A DNA stretch of 64,000 nt from UBA7239 sp035430165 (GTDB lineage Bacteria > Pseudomonadota > Gammaproteobacteria > Pseudomonadales > UBA7239): NCBI GenBank assembly GCA_035430165.1, contig DAOMGE010000009.1, positions 8,876-72,875 of the forward strand. Direction: 5' to 3'. Position 1 is the stretch's first letter, and each line of letters begins with the position of its first letter. Positions 8,937-17,890 of this stretch are shown here, piece after piece. Below the pieces are notes generated by a model. The model had not been told where the DNA came from and did not search any database. It saw nothing but the letters and a program-made list of their open reading frames with translations. The position numbers were made by a program, and so were the translations under genes.

Positions 8937-10577
8937 ATGGATTTCAATGTCGCCAGTATTTTTGAACGCGTCGCCAGCAACATCCCGGACAAGGAGGCAA
9001 TTATTTGTGGCACTGATCGCCTGACCTATGGCGAGTTTGATCGTCGTGCCAATCGGCTGGCACGCCATCTGGCCAGTATCGGCATCCGTAAGGGCGACCA
9101 TGTTGCCATCTATGCTTACAACCGCCTGGAATGGGTTGAAGCCATGCTCGCCTGCTACAAACTCTCTGCCGTGCCCGTCAACGTCAATTACCGGTATGTG
9201 GAAGACGAGTTGCAATACTTGCTGAACGATGCTGATGTTAAAGCCATCGTCTTCGAACGCCAGTTCGGACCCCTGCTCACGGCCATCAAGGATAAATTAC
9301 CGGAACTACAGCACTACATTGCGATAGAAGATGGCAGTGGCGCCGCGCTGGATAATTTGCATGCTGATGAATACGACACCGTAACCACAAAACAATCCGA
9401 TGCCCCGCTCGACATCGCGCGCAGCGGTGATGACCTGTATGTACTGTACACCGGCGGCACCACCGGCATGCCGAAAGGCGTGGTATGGCGCCAGGAAGAC
9501 GTGATCATGGCGCTCGGCGGCGGCCTCGACATGGGCACCGGCCAACCGATTGCCTCCGCTGAAGTGATGGCAGATCGCTGCATACAACCCAACGCGTTCA
9601 GCATGCGTTCCCTGCAACTGGCGCCCTTGATGCACGGTGCTGCGCAATGGGGTTTGTTGCGTGCGTTATTTGAAGGCGCAACGGTTGTGATGTCCGATAA
9701 AAAATCCTTTGATGCCGACCATGTATGGCAACTCATTGGCAATGAAAAAGTGAATGTCATGCTGATCACAGGTGATGCCATGGCGCGACCTTTGATGGAC
9801 GCACTGGTAGCGCGCGAGGCAACCGGCACACCGTATGACCTGTCATCGATGTTTGTTGTTGCCAGTTCCGCCGCCATTTTTTCACCCTCGCTGAAAGACG
9901 CGTTTACAGAAAAACTGCCAAACGTCCTGATCATGGATAACATCGGCGCCAGCGAAGTCGGTTACTGTGGTGCAGCCGTGCACAGCAAGGGCGGTGCAGA
10001 TAAAGATGCCGGCGGCCCGCGCGTGGCGCCAGGCCCGGACACCATCCTGCTTGACGATGCCTTCAACGTTATCCCGATGAAAAGCGGGCAGGAAGGCTGG
10101 CTCGCACGCGGCGGCAATATTCCACTCGCGTATTACAAGGATGAAGAAAAAACGCGCAAAACCTACATCATCGCCTCCGATGGCCGCCGCTATGCCATTC
10201 CCGGTGATCGCGCGCGCGCCAACGAAGACGGCACCATCACCCTGCTCGGTCGCGGTTCAGGTTGTATCAATTCCGGCGGCGAGAAAATTTTTCCGGAAGA
10301 AGTGGAAGGTGCAATCAAGGCACATCCTGCAGTAGTCGATACACTTGTCGTTGGCACGCCGGATGAGCGTTTCGGAAGTTGCGTGACTGCGCTGGTGAGT
10401 ATCCGGCCAGGATTTGCCGAGCCGACACTGGAATCGATACAGGAAGCTTGCACGACGCAGATCGCACGCTACAAACTGCCGCGCCGTGTTTTTTTCGTTA
10501 ACGAAATTGCACGCTCACCCAGTGGTAAACCGGATTACAAATGGGCGAAGGAAGAAGCACTGAAGCAGTTGGGGTGA
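8937..10577 (+). CDS. AMP-forming acyl-CoA synthetase
   Basis: 546-residue ANL-superfamily enzyme that activates a carboxylic acid to its acyl-CoA through an acyl-adenylate. The ATP-binding loop YTGGTTGMPKGVVW lies near residues 170-184; the C-terminal GDRARANEDGTITLLGRGSG hinge, the GGEKIFPEEVE motif and the late catalytic lysine region SPSGKPDYKWA are present. The wording of these motifs resembles the FadD19-like group that activates sterol side chains or branched acids, but substrate choice cannot be read from sequence. The ATG at 8937 is followed at once by the family N-terminus (FNVASIFERVA). It converges on the oxidoreductase gene that follows. Confidence 0.93.
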   Translation: MDFNVASIFERVASNIPDKEAIICGTDRLTYGEFDRRANRLARHLASIGIRKGDHVAIYAYNRLEWVEAMLACYKLSAVPVNVNYRYVEDELQYLLNDADVKAIVFERQFGPLLTAIKDKLPELQHYIAIEDGSGAALDNLHADEYDTVTTKQSDAPLDIARSGDDLYVLYTGGTTGMPKGVVWRQEDVIMALGGGLDMGTGQPIASAEVMADRCIQPNAFSMRSLQLAPLMHGAAQWGLLRALFEGATVVMSDKKSFDADHVWQLIGNEKVNVMLITGDAMARPLMDALVAREATGTPYDLSSMFVVASSAAIFSPSLKDAFTEKLPNVLIMDNIGASEVGYCGAAVHSKGGADKDAGGPRVAPGPDTILLDDAFNVIPMKSGQEGWLARGGNIPLAYYKDEEKTRKTYIIASDGRRYAIPGDRARANEDGTITLLGRGSGCINSGGEKIFPEEVEGAIKAHPAVVDTLVVGTPDERFGSCVTALVSIRPGFAEPTLESIQEACTTQIARYKLPRRVFFVNEIARSPSGKPDYKWAKEEALKQLG

Positions 10578-10578
10578 A

Positions 10579-10680
10579 ATGACCCCTCCGGCGCTGCGCG
10601 CCACCTCCCCTATTGCATAGGGGAGGATATTTGTCTCCCCCTGAGCAGTAGGGGGAGTGCCCGAAGGGCGAGGGGGTCAT
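10579..10680. repeat. Nested inverted repeats between convergent genes
   Basis: Outer arms ATGACCCC (10579-10586) and GGGGTCAT (10673-10680) enclose two inner hairpins: CCTCCCCTA (10604-10612) with TAGGGGAGG (10618-10626), and CTCCCCCT (10635-10642) with AGGGGGAG (10650-10657). The whole can fold as a three-way junction. It fills the gap between the convergent genes and includes the stop codon of the minus-strand gene. It may act as a two-way transcription stop or be a REP-like dispersed element. Confidence 0.7.
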
Positions 10681-11561
10681 GTTTTATCACCGCACTTGGC
10701 AATAATGTTGTCCGCAAACCAGCGCAACATGCTGATTTTCTTTTCAATGGATTTGTCATCCGGCTCACCGGCATAGGTGTTGCGGAATCCGACGATACAC
10801 TCTGTCACACCGATTTCTTCCAGTCTTTTCACACCATCAACGCTGAATGCATCGGCAGAGATAGCGTGAATTTCAAACGGCTTGTGATCTGTGCCGAATT
10901 CTTTACGGAATGCATGTAGCTTTTCGATCAAAGGTTTCAGCGTGTCATACGTGCCGCCAGCATGAATCCAGCCATCACCAATTCGTGCGGCGCGTTTCAA
11001 GGCCACATCGGCATGACCGCCGAGCAAGATCGGCACCGGTTTATCGGGTACCGGACAGATTTTTGATGCCGGAATCTGATAGTTGGGTGTGTCATGTCCG
11101 TAATATTCGCCTGTCATGAGACCGCGAATAATCGCAATCATTTCATCCATGCGCGGACCGCGACTGTCCCAGCGTTCGCCGCAAATCTGGAAATCCTCGA
11201 TCCATGGTGAAATCCCCACACCCAACGCAAAACGGTTGTGCGACAGGCAGGCGACGGTAGCGGTTTGCTTGGCAACCAGGACCGGATTGCGGATGGGCAG
11301 TTTCACCACACTGGTGGTGAAGCGGATGCGTTCGGTTACTGCGGCGAGCCATGGAATGGCACTGAATGGCTCCAGGAATGGTGTACCTTCCAGAAAGTTG
11401 CGTGAGCCATCTTCGTTATATGGATATTTGGTATCGGCGATCTGCGGGTAGCAGATACTGTCCGGGAACGTGAAGCCGTGATAACCCAGTTCCTCCACTG
11501 CTTTTGCCTGCGGGATGTAGTGGTCGGTCTGGCACATGGTGGCATGAAATGTAAAACGCAT
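10677..11561 (-). CDS. Luciferase-like (LLM class) flavin/F420 oxidoreductase
   Basis: 294-residue TIM-barrel protein of the bacterial luciferase-like superfamily. Seen features are the KAVEELGYHGFTFPDS start, the IRFTTSVVKLPIRNPVLVAKQTATVACLS strand-helix pair (read as adjoining segments), FALGVGISPW, and the PVPILLGGHADVALKRAARIGDGWIH segment typical of LLM oxidoreductases. Members use FMN or coenzyme F420; no F420 biosynthesis gene is in the window, so the cofactor is open. The partner gene of the Ddn/DUF385 type at 47533 belongs to another F420-associated family. Substrate unknown. Confidence 0.88.
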   Translation of the reverse strand: MRFTFHATMCQTDHYIPQAKAVEELGYHGFTFPDSICYPQIADTKYPYNEDGSRNFLEGTPFLEPFSAIPWLAAVTERIRFTTSVVKLPIRNPVLVAKQTATVACLSHNRFALGVGISPWIEDFQICGERWDSRGPRMDEMIAIIRGLMTGEYYGHDTPNYQIPASKICPVPDKPVPILLGGHADVALKRAARIGDGWIHAGGTYDTLKPLIEKLHAFRKEFGTDHKPFEIHAISADAFSVDGVKRLEEIGVTECIVGFRNTYAGEPDDKSIEKKISMLRWFADNIIAKCGDKT

Positions 11562-11641
11562 GATGAAGTTACCCGGCTGTTGCTGTTTGTCTTGCGAGCT
11601 TACTGCACGACGCGCGCAGCGTTAATAGGTATAAATTGAAG

Positions 11642-12421
11642 TCAGCCCAAGGCAAGTCCATCCAGCTTCCTGGCGTTATCGCGCAAATGCACAGGATTGA
11701 TCGTGCCGACGACCGCACTGCTGGCACCGCCGTGAGAAAAAATCAGTGACAGCGCTTCCGCTACAGCATCACCCTCGCATAAATGACCGCTGGCAAACGC
11801 TTTCTTTATCAGGACACCTTTCTGGTGCTCACGACAATAATCGAGCACAGCGAGATCTGCCTGTTCTTGCAGGTTATACGTCACCATCACCACATCCGAT
11901 TTTTCTGCTGCCCGCAATCCACCTTCTACGGTTTTGGTCGACATACCGAATGCGCGTATCCATCCCTGTTTTTTCATATCGGCCAGCGTTTCCAGTGCGC
12001 CCGTATTTTGCAGGATATCGAGATCATTGCCGTCTGAATGCACAAGAACCATATCGATATAATCTGTTTTCAATCGCCGCATACTGCGCTCGACACTCAG
12101 GCGCGTATGCGCCGGGGAAAAATCAAACGTCGACTGGCCATCGATAAATTCCTCTCCGGTCTTGCTGCAAACCAGCCATTGTTTGCGATCGGCTGCCAGC
12201 AATTTGCCAAGACGTTCTTCGCTGTTGCCATACGCAGGTGCGGTATCCAGCACATTCATACCCAGATCACGCGCCAGATCCAGCAATTGGCGCGCTTCAT
12301 GATCATCCGGTATGCGAAATGACTGCGGATATTTCACGCCCTCATTACGGCCGAGCTTTACTGTACCGAAACCCAGCGCACTGACCTGCATGCCGGTTTT
12401 ACCGAGTGGTCGATAGAACAT
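11642..12421 (-). CDS. Aldo/keto reductase
   Basis: 259-residue NAD(P)H-dependent oxidoreductase with the AKR barrel. The catalytic tetrad can be placed: Asp and Tyr in VLDTAPAYGNSEERLG, Lys in WLVCSKTGEEF and His in DMVLVHSDG. The frame opens earlier, but the ATG at 12421 follows a GGAGGTG ribosome site and the MFYRPLGKTGMQVSALGFGT start is the family N-terminus. It overlaps the end of the upstream FAD oxidoreductase gene by 23 bases, so the two are translationally linked and may act on the same metabolite. Confidence 0.92.
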   Translation of the reverse strand: MFYRPLGKTGMQVSALGFGTVKLGRNEGVKYPQSFRIPDDHEARQLLDLARDLGMNVLDTAPAYGNSEERLGKLLAADRKQWLVCSKTGEEFIDGQSTFDFSPAHTRLSVERSMRRLKTDYIDMVLVHSDGNDLDILQNTGALETLADMKKQGWIRAFGMSTKTVEGGLRAAEKSDVVMVTYNLQEQADLAVLDYCREHQKGVLIKKAFASGHLCEGDAVAEALSLIFSHGGASSAVVGTINPVHLRDNARKLDGLALG

Positions 12422-13670
12422 CGTCACCTCCGGTAAACATTGCCGACTGCCACGGCGCGGGTGCAATCGCTGTCATCAGTGGCAACACATGTTCGGGGGA
12501 ATCCCCGAAACGCGGCTTGATCTGTTGCTTGCCAAGATAATCCATCAACAAGTTCCCGAGATTCGGCACCAGTGTCAGCTTGGTTGGCCAGGCAACAACA
12601 CAACGCACCAGATCATCACAGGCAGACAACCAGGCGTTATCCGGTCGCAACAAACCGGGTTGTGCCGGCTCAGCGCGATCCACGCGCAATGTCGCCCATG
12701 CCGCATCTTGCCAGTCAATCCATGAAAACAATTCACCGAGTTCTTTTTTTGCACGCTGGATCAAGGCATCCGGCGATAAATCCACGCCCTCTTCTGCCAA
12801 CTGTCCGCCGAGATACCAGACCGTATCCGCTTCACCTGCATGTATCGACGTGACATGTGGCGCAATAACATGCGAAGAAATCGTCAAACGCGGCTTGCTG
12901 TCTGTGCCCACACAATGCGCATACAAGGCAGGCAGGTTTTTCTTGCGCACCATCACCTGATGCAGCGGGCGCAACTGCATCGCAGGTGATTTGACAGCGA
13001 GTTGCTGCAGCAATGCCCCATTACCCTTGCCTGCAGAAAAAACACACAACTGACTGTCAATATGCACAAGACCGTGTTTTTTCCTGATGACGATGGTCGC
13101 ACCGCCAGCGTTTTTTTGTACGGTCATTGCTTGCTGGTCAATTGCAAAAATCCGGTGCTGGTGCGGTTTGCGCAAGGTTTCCAGCAAAGACGGCGTATCG
13201 ATAACGCGATCAACCAGTTTGTAGAGTGACCCTTTGAAAGCCGGATGCCTGAACGCTGCAGGATAATCCGGTTTTTTCAATGCATGGACGCGGCCACGCA
13301 ATGCCTTGCTAGCAAGGAATGTTGTTACTTTTGACACCGCGCTCCGGGATGACCACATATAAAAGTGATCGCTCAGCAAGGTTGTCCCGCGCAAATCGAC
13401 ATCACCTTCGCCTGTCATGCAGTGTCTCCAGTGCGCAGGCATATCAGCAATCGCTTCTGACGCACCAGACAACGCACCGCCAAGCGTGTATTTGACACCA
13501 CCGTGGATCATGCCTTGCGATGCAACCGTCTGCCCGCTGCCCAATGCATGGCTTTCAAACAACACCGCGTTATAACCGGCATTCACTGCGCGATGCAGCA
13601 TCCACAGGCCAGCAATACCGCCACCGATGATGGCGATATCCACATTCAACACAACGGGTTCTGCAGTCAT
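12399..13670 (-). CDS. FAD-dependent oxidoreductase (DAO family)
   Basis: 423-residue flavoprotein. The N-terminal Rossmann motif VDIAIIGGGIAGLWMLHRA and the acidic end of the second strand (AVLFES) bind FAD; SGQTVASQGMIHGG is a GlpA/GlpD-like second FAD contact. The C-terminal half is less typical and carries RVDRAEPAQPGLLRPDNAW. The family includes glycerol-3-phosphate and 2-hydroxy- or amino-acid oxidases; the substrate here is not evident. Frame is open to 13736, but ATG 13670 gives the usual short lead before the FAD motif. Divergent from waaA. Confidence 0.85.
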   Translation of the reverse strand: MTAEPVVLNVDIAIIGGGIAGLWMLHRAVNAGYNAVLFESHALGSGQTVASQGMIHGGVKYTLGGALSGASEAIADMPAHWRHCMTGEGDVDLRGTTLLSDHFYMWSSRSAVSKVTTFLASKALRGRVHALKKPDYPAAFRHPAFKGSLYKLVDRVIDTPSLLETLRKPHQHRIFAIDQQAMTVQKNAGGATIVIRKKHGLVHIDSQLCVFSAGKGNGALLQQLAVKSPAMQLRPLHQVMVRKKNLPALYAHCVGTDSKPRLTISSHVIAPHVTSIHAGEADTVWYLGGQLAEEGVDLSPDALIQRAKKELGELFSWIDWQDAAWATLRVDRAEPAQPGLLRPDNAWLSACDDLVRCVVAWPTKLTLVPNLGNLLMDYLGKQQIKPRFGDSPEHVLPLMTAIAPAPWQSAMFTGGDDVLSTTR

Positions 13671-13786
13671 TCCGGGCTGTCTCCGGGCAATCACGCCCAC
13701 GGCGGCATTATAGCGTTTGATAGCAGCGGCCCGCATCGCTATGCTGCTGTTTCATACCAAGTGAATACCGGCACACGCAGCACACC

Positions 13787-15094
13787 ATGTCCACGCCACA
13801 CCTGCTTTACAGTTTGCTCTACGCCGTGCTGATGCCTGTGATACTGCTGCGTCTGTTGTGGCGATCACGCCTGGCACCGGCCTACCGACAGCGCTGGCTG
13901 GAACGATTCGGTATTTTCACTGCACCTGCACTCGACAAAGAAAAACCGGTCATCTGGTTACACGCGGTTTCTGTCGGCGAAACACTCGCAGCAGTACCGC
14001 TGGTAAAACGGCTGCAAGAAAGGCATCCCGACTGGCAATGGGTGGTCACGACCACCACCCCCACCGGTTCCGAACGCGCTCGCGCCACATTGGGCAATAG
14101 TGCTTTTCATGTGTACGCAGCTTACGATTTGCCTGTTTTCCTCAACAATTTCCTGTCGCGTGTCCATCCATCACTTTGCATCATCATGGAAACCGAGTTG
14201 TGGCCGAATATGCTGCGTGCATGCACTGTTCACAAGATTCCGGTACTGATTGCCAATGCGCGGCTTTCTGAAAACTCAGCGCGCGGCTACAAGAAAATTG
14301 CGCCATTGACACGCCGCATGCTCGGCGATGTCTCATGTCTCGCCGCACAACAATCCGCAGACGCACAACGTTTTTTGCAACTGGGAATGGCGCCTGAAAG
14401 AATGCACATCACGGGATCTATCAAATTCGATCTCGACATCAATCCGTCTGTAAAAGAAAAAGCAGCAGTCTTGCGCGAACAGTGGTCATGTGGTGAAACT
14501 CGCAAAGTCTGGCTCGTCGCCAGTACGCATCCCGGTGAAGACGAGATAATTCTCGAGGCTTTTGCCGATCTGAAAAAAAGCTTTCCTGACTTGTTGCTGG
14601 TATTGGTGCCACGCCATCCAGAGCGATTTCATGCAGTGACGCGACAATGCCTACAGGCAAACTGGAATGTGTTGACACGCAGCAGTCACGCAATAGTAGA
14701 TGCAAATACCGATATTGTGGTTGGCGATTCCATGGGTGAACTGCTGGTGTTCTATGGCACTGCAGATATGGCTTTTGTCGGTGGCAGCCTGGTGCCTGTC
14801 GGCGGACACAACCTGATTGAACCTGCCGCCTGGGCGTGTCCGTTTGTCAGCGGCCCGCACCTTTTTAATTTTTCGGAAATTGCACGTTTATTGCAGGATG
14901 ACAATGCAGTGGCTATTGCCAGTGATAGCAAGGCAATTGCAGAATGCCTGTCGGGGTGGTTGCACGATGATGCAGCACGCAAAAATGCCGGACTGCGCGC
15001 AAGGCAGATTGTCGATGCCAATCGCGGTGCGCTGCATAAACTTGTCATCCTGATTGAGCAGACCCTTGTTGGACAAGTCATAACCCGAGACTGA
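13787..15094 (+). CDS. waaA: 3-deoxy-D-manno-octulosonic acid (Kdo) transferase
   Basis: 435-residue inner-membrane glycosyltransferase that adds Kdo from CMP-Kdo to the lipid A precursor, a core step of lipopolysaccharide synthesis. An N-terminal hydrophobic anchor (LLYSLLYAVLMPVILL) precedes a GT-B fold. Seen motifs are WLHAVSVGETLAAVPLV with the conserved Glu65, TTTTPTGSERA, METELWPNML and the C-terminal FVGGSLVPVGGHNLIEPAAW donor-binding block. Length is normal for the family. The nsrR gene follows after four bases. Confidence 0.97.
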   Translation: MSTPHLLYSLLYAVLMPVILLRLLWRSRLAPAYRQRWLERFGIFTAPALDKEKPVIWLHAVSVGETLAAVPLVKRLQERHPDWQWVVTTTTPTGSERARATLGNSAFHVYAAYDLPVFLNNFLSRVHPSLCIIMETELWPNMLRACTVHKIPVLIANARLSENSARGYKKIAPLTRRMLGDVSCLAAQQSADAQRFLQLGMAPERMHITGSIKFDLDINPSVKEKAAVLREQWSCGETRKVWLVASTHPGEDEIILEAFADLKKSFPDLLLVLVPRHPERFHAVTRQCLQANWNVLTRSSHAIVDANTDIVVGDSMGELLVFYGTADMAFVGGSLVPVGGHNLIEPAAWACPFVSGPHLFNFSEIARLLQDDNAVAIASDSKAIAECLSGWLHDDAARKNAGLRARQIVDANRGALHKLVILIEQTLVGQVITRD

Positions 15095-15098
15095 CACC

Positions 15099-15560
15099 AT
15101 GCAACTTAGCCGTTTTACTGATTATTCCGTACGCGTGCTCATCTACGCCGCCATGTTTCCGGACAGACTGGTGACACTGCACGAAATTTCCGGTTTTTAC
15201 GATATTTCTCTCGCACACTTGCGCAAGGTTGTACACCTGCTCGGCAAACTCGGCTACCTGAAAACCTTTCGTGGCAAACACGGCGGTGTGCGCCTGCAAC
15301 GCAATCCTGCCGAAATCAATATCGGGAAGATGGTAGGTGAATGCGAGGGACGCGACCACCTGATTGACTGCGTCGGTTTGCAATGTGTTGTATTACCCGC
15401 CTGTGGCCTGCCCGGTGTATTGAAGCGTGCGCAGCAGTCCTTCTACGCGGAACTGGAAAAATACACGCTGGCTGACGTCATCGTCCGCGAGCGTATACCC
15501 CGGGTAATCGAGGCATCTGCCGCACATCACGCCCGCAAGCACCTGATCGGCAAAGGCTGA
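15099..15560 (+). CDS. nsrR: NsrR, Rrf2-family iron-sulfur nitric-oxide sensor
   Basis: 153-residue Rrf2 repressor with a winged helix (LHEISGFYDISLAHLRKVV, then wing LKTFRGKHGGVRL). Cys91, Cys96 and Cys102 sit exactly at the cluster-ligand positions of E. coli NsrR, and Asp8 in FTDYSVR matches the fourth ligand described for NsrR. Nitric oxide destroys the cluster and releases repression. It lies directly upstream of hcp, a known NsrR target, whose promoter region has a matching palindrome. This makes NsrR clearly more likely than IscR or another Rrf2 member. Confidence 0.94.
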   Translation: MQLSRFTDYSVRVLIYAAMFPDRLVTLHEISGFYDISLAHLRKVVHLLGKLGYLKTFRGKHGGVRLQRNPAEINIGKMVGECEGRDHLIDCVGLQCVVLPACGLPGVLKRAQQSFYAELEKYTLADVIVRERIPRVIEASAAHHARKHLIGKG

Positions 15561-15596
15561 ACCCTTCTCGATAACCGGCAGGATTGCCGTCGAAAA

Positions 15597-15610
15597 TTAA
15601 TCTGTATCAA
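15597..15610 (+). promoter_or_regulatory. FNR-like box upstream of hcp
   Basis: TTAAT-CTGT-ATCAA differs by one base from the FNR consensus TTGAT-N4-ATCAA. It is centred about 100 bases before the hcp start and about 50 bases before the NsrR-like palindrome, a spacing that could allow class I activation. hcp is FNR-activated in E. coli. Function here is inferred from the match. Confidence 0.55.
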
Positions 15611-15642
15611 CAAAATCCCAATCTCTCCCTGACAACACTCGA

Positions 15643-15667
15643 AAAGATTTATTTTTTATATATCTTT
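15643..15667 (+). promoter_or_regulatory. Probable NsrR operator at the hcp promoter
   Basis: A 25-base A+T-rich near-palindrome with perfect AAAGAT (15643-15648) and ATCTTT (15662-15667) ends. Its AAGATTTATTT half resembles the AAGATGYATTT half-site known for NsrR. It lies 37 bases before the hcp start and probably covers the -10 region, which would block transcription when NsrR is bound. The regulator gene is next door. Confidence 0.65.
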
Positions 15668-15704
15668 AATCCTGAGTCCCCAAACACCTCAGGAGAGCAA
15701 TACG

Positions 15705-17378
15705 ATGTTCTGTATCCAGTGCGAACAAACCCTCGTTAACGACAAAGTGACCGGCTGCCAGTTCAAGAAAGGCAAATGCGGCAAGGAAGCGGAAACCGCT
15801 GACCTGCAGGATGTCCTGATCTATTTGTTGGAGGGTATCGGCCAGTATGCACACCGCGCCCGTCAGTTGGGCGCTATTGATGCGGCGATTGACCGTTTTA
15901 TCCCGCCCGCGTTTTTCACCACACTGACCAACGTCAATTTCGACAGCGACCGTTTTCTCAAACTGATTGCAGATGCTGAAAAAATCCGCAACCAGGCGCG
16001 CGCCATGTACATGGCCGCGTGTGAGAAAAAAGGCATCCAGCCTGAACAACTGTCAGGTCCTGCCGTGTTTGTTCCCGCCAGGTCTATGGAAGGATTGATA
16101 GCACAGGCAAGCGAAGCCTCGATCAAACGCGATGATCCGGATGTATTCGGCCTGAATTGTCTGGTGCTGTACGGACTGAAAGGCTGTGCTGCCTATTGCG
16201 AACACGCGATGATGCTTGGCAAGGAAAGTGAAGAAGTCTTTGGCAAATTCCATGAGTACCTGAACTTTCTGGCGGATCAACCGGGCGACATCAGCGCACT
16301 GCTCGATACCTGCCTGAAAATCGGCGAGATGAACCTGAAAGTGATGGAACTGCTCGACGCTGGCCACAACGACAACTTCGGTCAACCGGAACCTACGCAA
16401 GTGCGCGTCACACCGATCCAGGGCAAAGCGATTCTCGTCAGCGGCCATGACATTGTCGACCTGTACAACCTGCTGAAACAAACCGAAGGCAAGGGAGTGA
16501 ATATCTACACGCACGGTGAAATGTTGCCAGCGCACAGCTATCCGAAACTGAAACAGTTCAAACATCTGGTCGGCAACTACGGTACCGCGTGGCAAAACCA
16601 GCAGGCTGAATTTGCAGCGTTTCCCGGCGCGATCCTGATGACGTCCAACTGCCTGATCGATCCGAACGTGAATGGCTATGGCGACCGTATTTTCACCACC
16701 GGCCCGGTAGGCTGGAAAGGATTGCCCCACATCGAAGCACCTGTCGGGGGCCAGAAAGATTATTCCATCGTTATTGAATCCGCCTTGAAACAGCCGGGCT
16801 TTACTGAGGACCAGATCGAGCAATTCATTACCATCGGTTTTGGTCGCCACACGGTCATGAGCGTGGCCGACAAGGTCATTGAGGGAGTGAAATCCGGGGC
16901 GATAGAGCATTTCTTCCTGATCGGCGGTTGTGACGGCGCAGCTCCCGGTCGCAACTACTACGCGGATTTCGCAACACACGCACCAGACAGCACAGTGGTG
17001 TTGACGCTGGGCTGTGGCAAATACCGTTTCAATCGCCATGACTTCGGCAACATTGGCGGGATCCCGCGCTTGCTCGACATCGGTCAATGCAATGACAGTT
17101 ATTCGGCGATCCAGATCGCCAGCGCGCTGGCCAATGCATTTGGCTGTGGTGTGAATGATTTACCCCTGACGCTGATTGTGTCGTGGTTCGAACAGAAAGC
17201 TGCAGCGGTGTTACTGACGCTGCTGGCGCTGGGTATCAAGAACATCCACCTCGGGCCGTCACTGCCACAGTTCCTGACGCCGAACCTGCTGAATGTGCTG
17301 GTCGATAAATTTGCGCTGCGCCCGATCGGCGATGCGCGTGATGATATTGCCCGCATCATGAAAAAAGAGGCCGCGTAA
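15705..17378 (+). CDS. hcp: Hydroxylamine reductase / hybrid cluster protein
   Basis: 557-residue cytoplasmic Fe-S protein with a hybrid Fe-S-O cluster that reduces hydroxylamine in vitro and acts as a nitric-oxide reductase or S-nitrosylase in cells. The N-terminal cluster cysteines Cys3, Cys6, Cys18 and Cys25 match the E. coli class II spacing. Later ligand segments ILMTSNCLIDP, GGCDGAAPGRNYY, LGCGKYRFN and DIGQCNDSYSA are intact. An AGGAG ribosome site precedes the ATG. No hcr reductase gene follows, so the electron donor must be encoded elsewhere. Confidence 0.97.
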   Translation: MFCIQCEQTLVNDKVTGCQFKKGKCGKEAETADLQDVLIYLLEGIGQYAHRARQLGAIDAAIDRFIPPAFFTTLTNVNFDSDRFLKLIADAEKIRNQARAMYMAACEKKGIQPEQLSGPAVFVPARSMEGLIAQASEASIKRDDPDVFGLNCLVLYGLKGCAAYCEHAMMLGKESEEVFGKFHEYLNFLADQPGDISALLDTCLKIGEMNLKVMELLDAGHNDNFGQPEPTQVRVTPIQGKAILVSGHDIVDLYNLLKQTEGKGVNIYTHGEMLPAHSYPKLKQFKHLVGNYGTAWQNQQAEFAAFPGAILMTSNCLIDPNVNGYGDRIFTTGPVGWKGLPHIEAPVGGQKDYSIVIESALKQPGFTEDQIEQFITIGFGRHTVMSVADKVIEGVKSGAIEHFFLIGGCDGAAPGRNYYADFATHAPDSTVVLTLGCGKYRFNRHDFGNIGGIPRLLDIGQCNDSYSAIQIASALANAFGCGVNDLPLTLIVSWFEQKAAAVLLTLLALGIKNIHLGPSLPQFLTPNLLNVLVDKFALRPIGDARDDIARIMKKEAA

Positions 17379-17383
17379 GCTTC

Positions 17384-17437
17384 GACTCCGCTCAACCGAC
17401 ATTCGACTGCTCCCTGAGCGGAGTCGGAGGGAGCAGT
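17384..17437. repeat. Overlapping inverted repeats after hcp
   Basis: GACTCCGCTCA (17384-17394) pairs with TGAGCGGAGTC (17415-17425), and ACTGCTCCCT (17406-17415) pairs with AGGGAGCAGT (17428-17437). The two pairings are mutually exclusive. There is no T-tract, so it is more likely a dispersed intergenic repeat than a terminator. Confidence 0.55.
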
Positions 17438-17474
17438 GTCGGGGCAAGTGTGGCCAAGTGGTGCAAACACCGAC

Positions 17475-17504
17475 AAAAAGGGCAGCGCACACTGCCCTTT
17501 TTGT
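17475..17504 (+). terminator. Rho-independent terminator of hcp
   Basis: AAAAAGGGCAG (17475-17485) pairs with CTGCCCTTTTT (17492-17502) across a six-base loop. It would end the hcp transcript before the HIT-family gene; the A-tract would let it work in reverse as well. Confidence 0.88.
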
Positions 17505-17542
17505 TAGACAATGGCCGCCTGTTTTCCCGTCAGGTACCCGAC

Positions 17543-17890
17543 ATGTCCGACACAATTTTTGGCAAGATCATCCGCGGTGAAATCCCCGCCGAAAAGCTGC
17601 ACGAAGACGAACACTGCATCGCAATCCGCGATATCCATCCCCGCGCACCTGTGCATTTGCTGGTTATCCCCAAGAAATCTATCCCGCGTCTGGTCGACGC
17701 CAAACCTGAAGACCAGGCCCTGCTTGGTCATCTGATGCTAGTAGCCCGCCAGCTGGCGGAATCACACGGCGTTGCCGATTCATTCCGGCTCCTGATCAAC
17801 AATGGCGAAGGCGCTGGCCAAACCGTGTTTCACCTGCACCTGCATATCCTGGGCAATGACAACTACAGTGAAGCCGACATGACCCGATAA
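17543..17890 (+). CDS. HIT-family (HinT-like) purine nucleoside phosphoramidase
   Basis: 115-residue histidine-triad protein. The signature HLHLHIL (His97, His99, His101) and the N-terminal TIFGKIIRGEIPAEKLHED segment match the HinT branch, which hydrolyses AMP-lysine and related phosphoramidates in the cytoplasm. The frame begins at 17450 inside the terminator, so the ATG at 17543 is the sensible start. It is the only gene between the hcp terminator and ppa. Confidence 0.94.
   Translation: MSDTIFGKIIRGEIPAEKLHEDEHCIAIRDIHPRAPVHLLVIPKKSIPRLVDAKPEDQALLGHLMLVARQLAESHGVADSFRLLINNGEGAGQTVFHLHLHILGNDNYSEADMTR

Noticed and set aside
16053..17087. 344-residue antisense frame in hcp
   Set aside because: Caused by codon bias of hcp on the opposite strand; no motifs.
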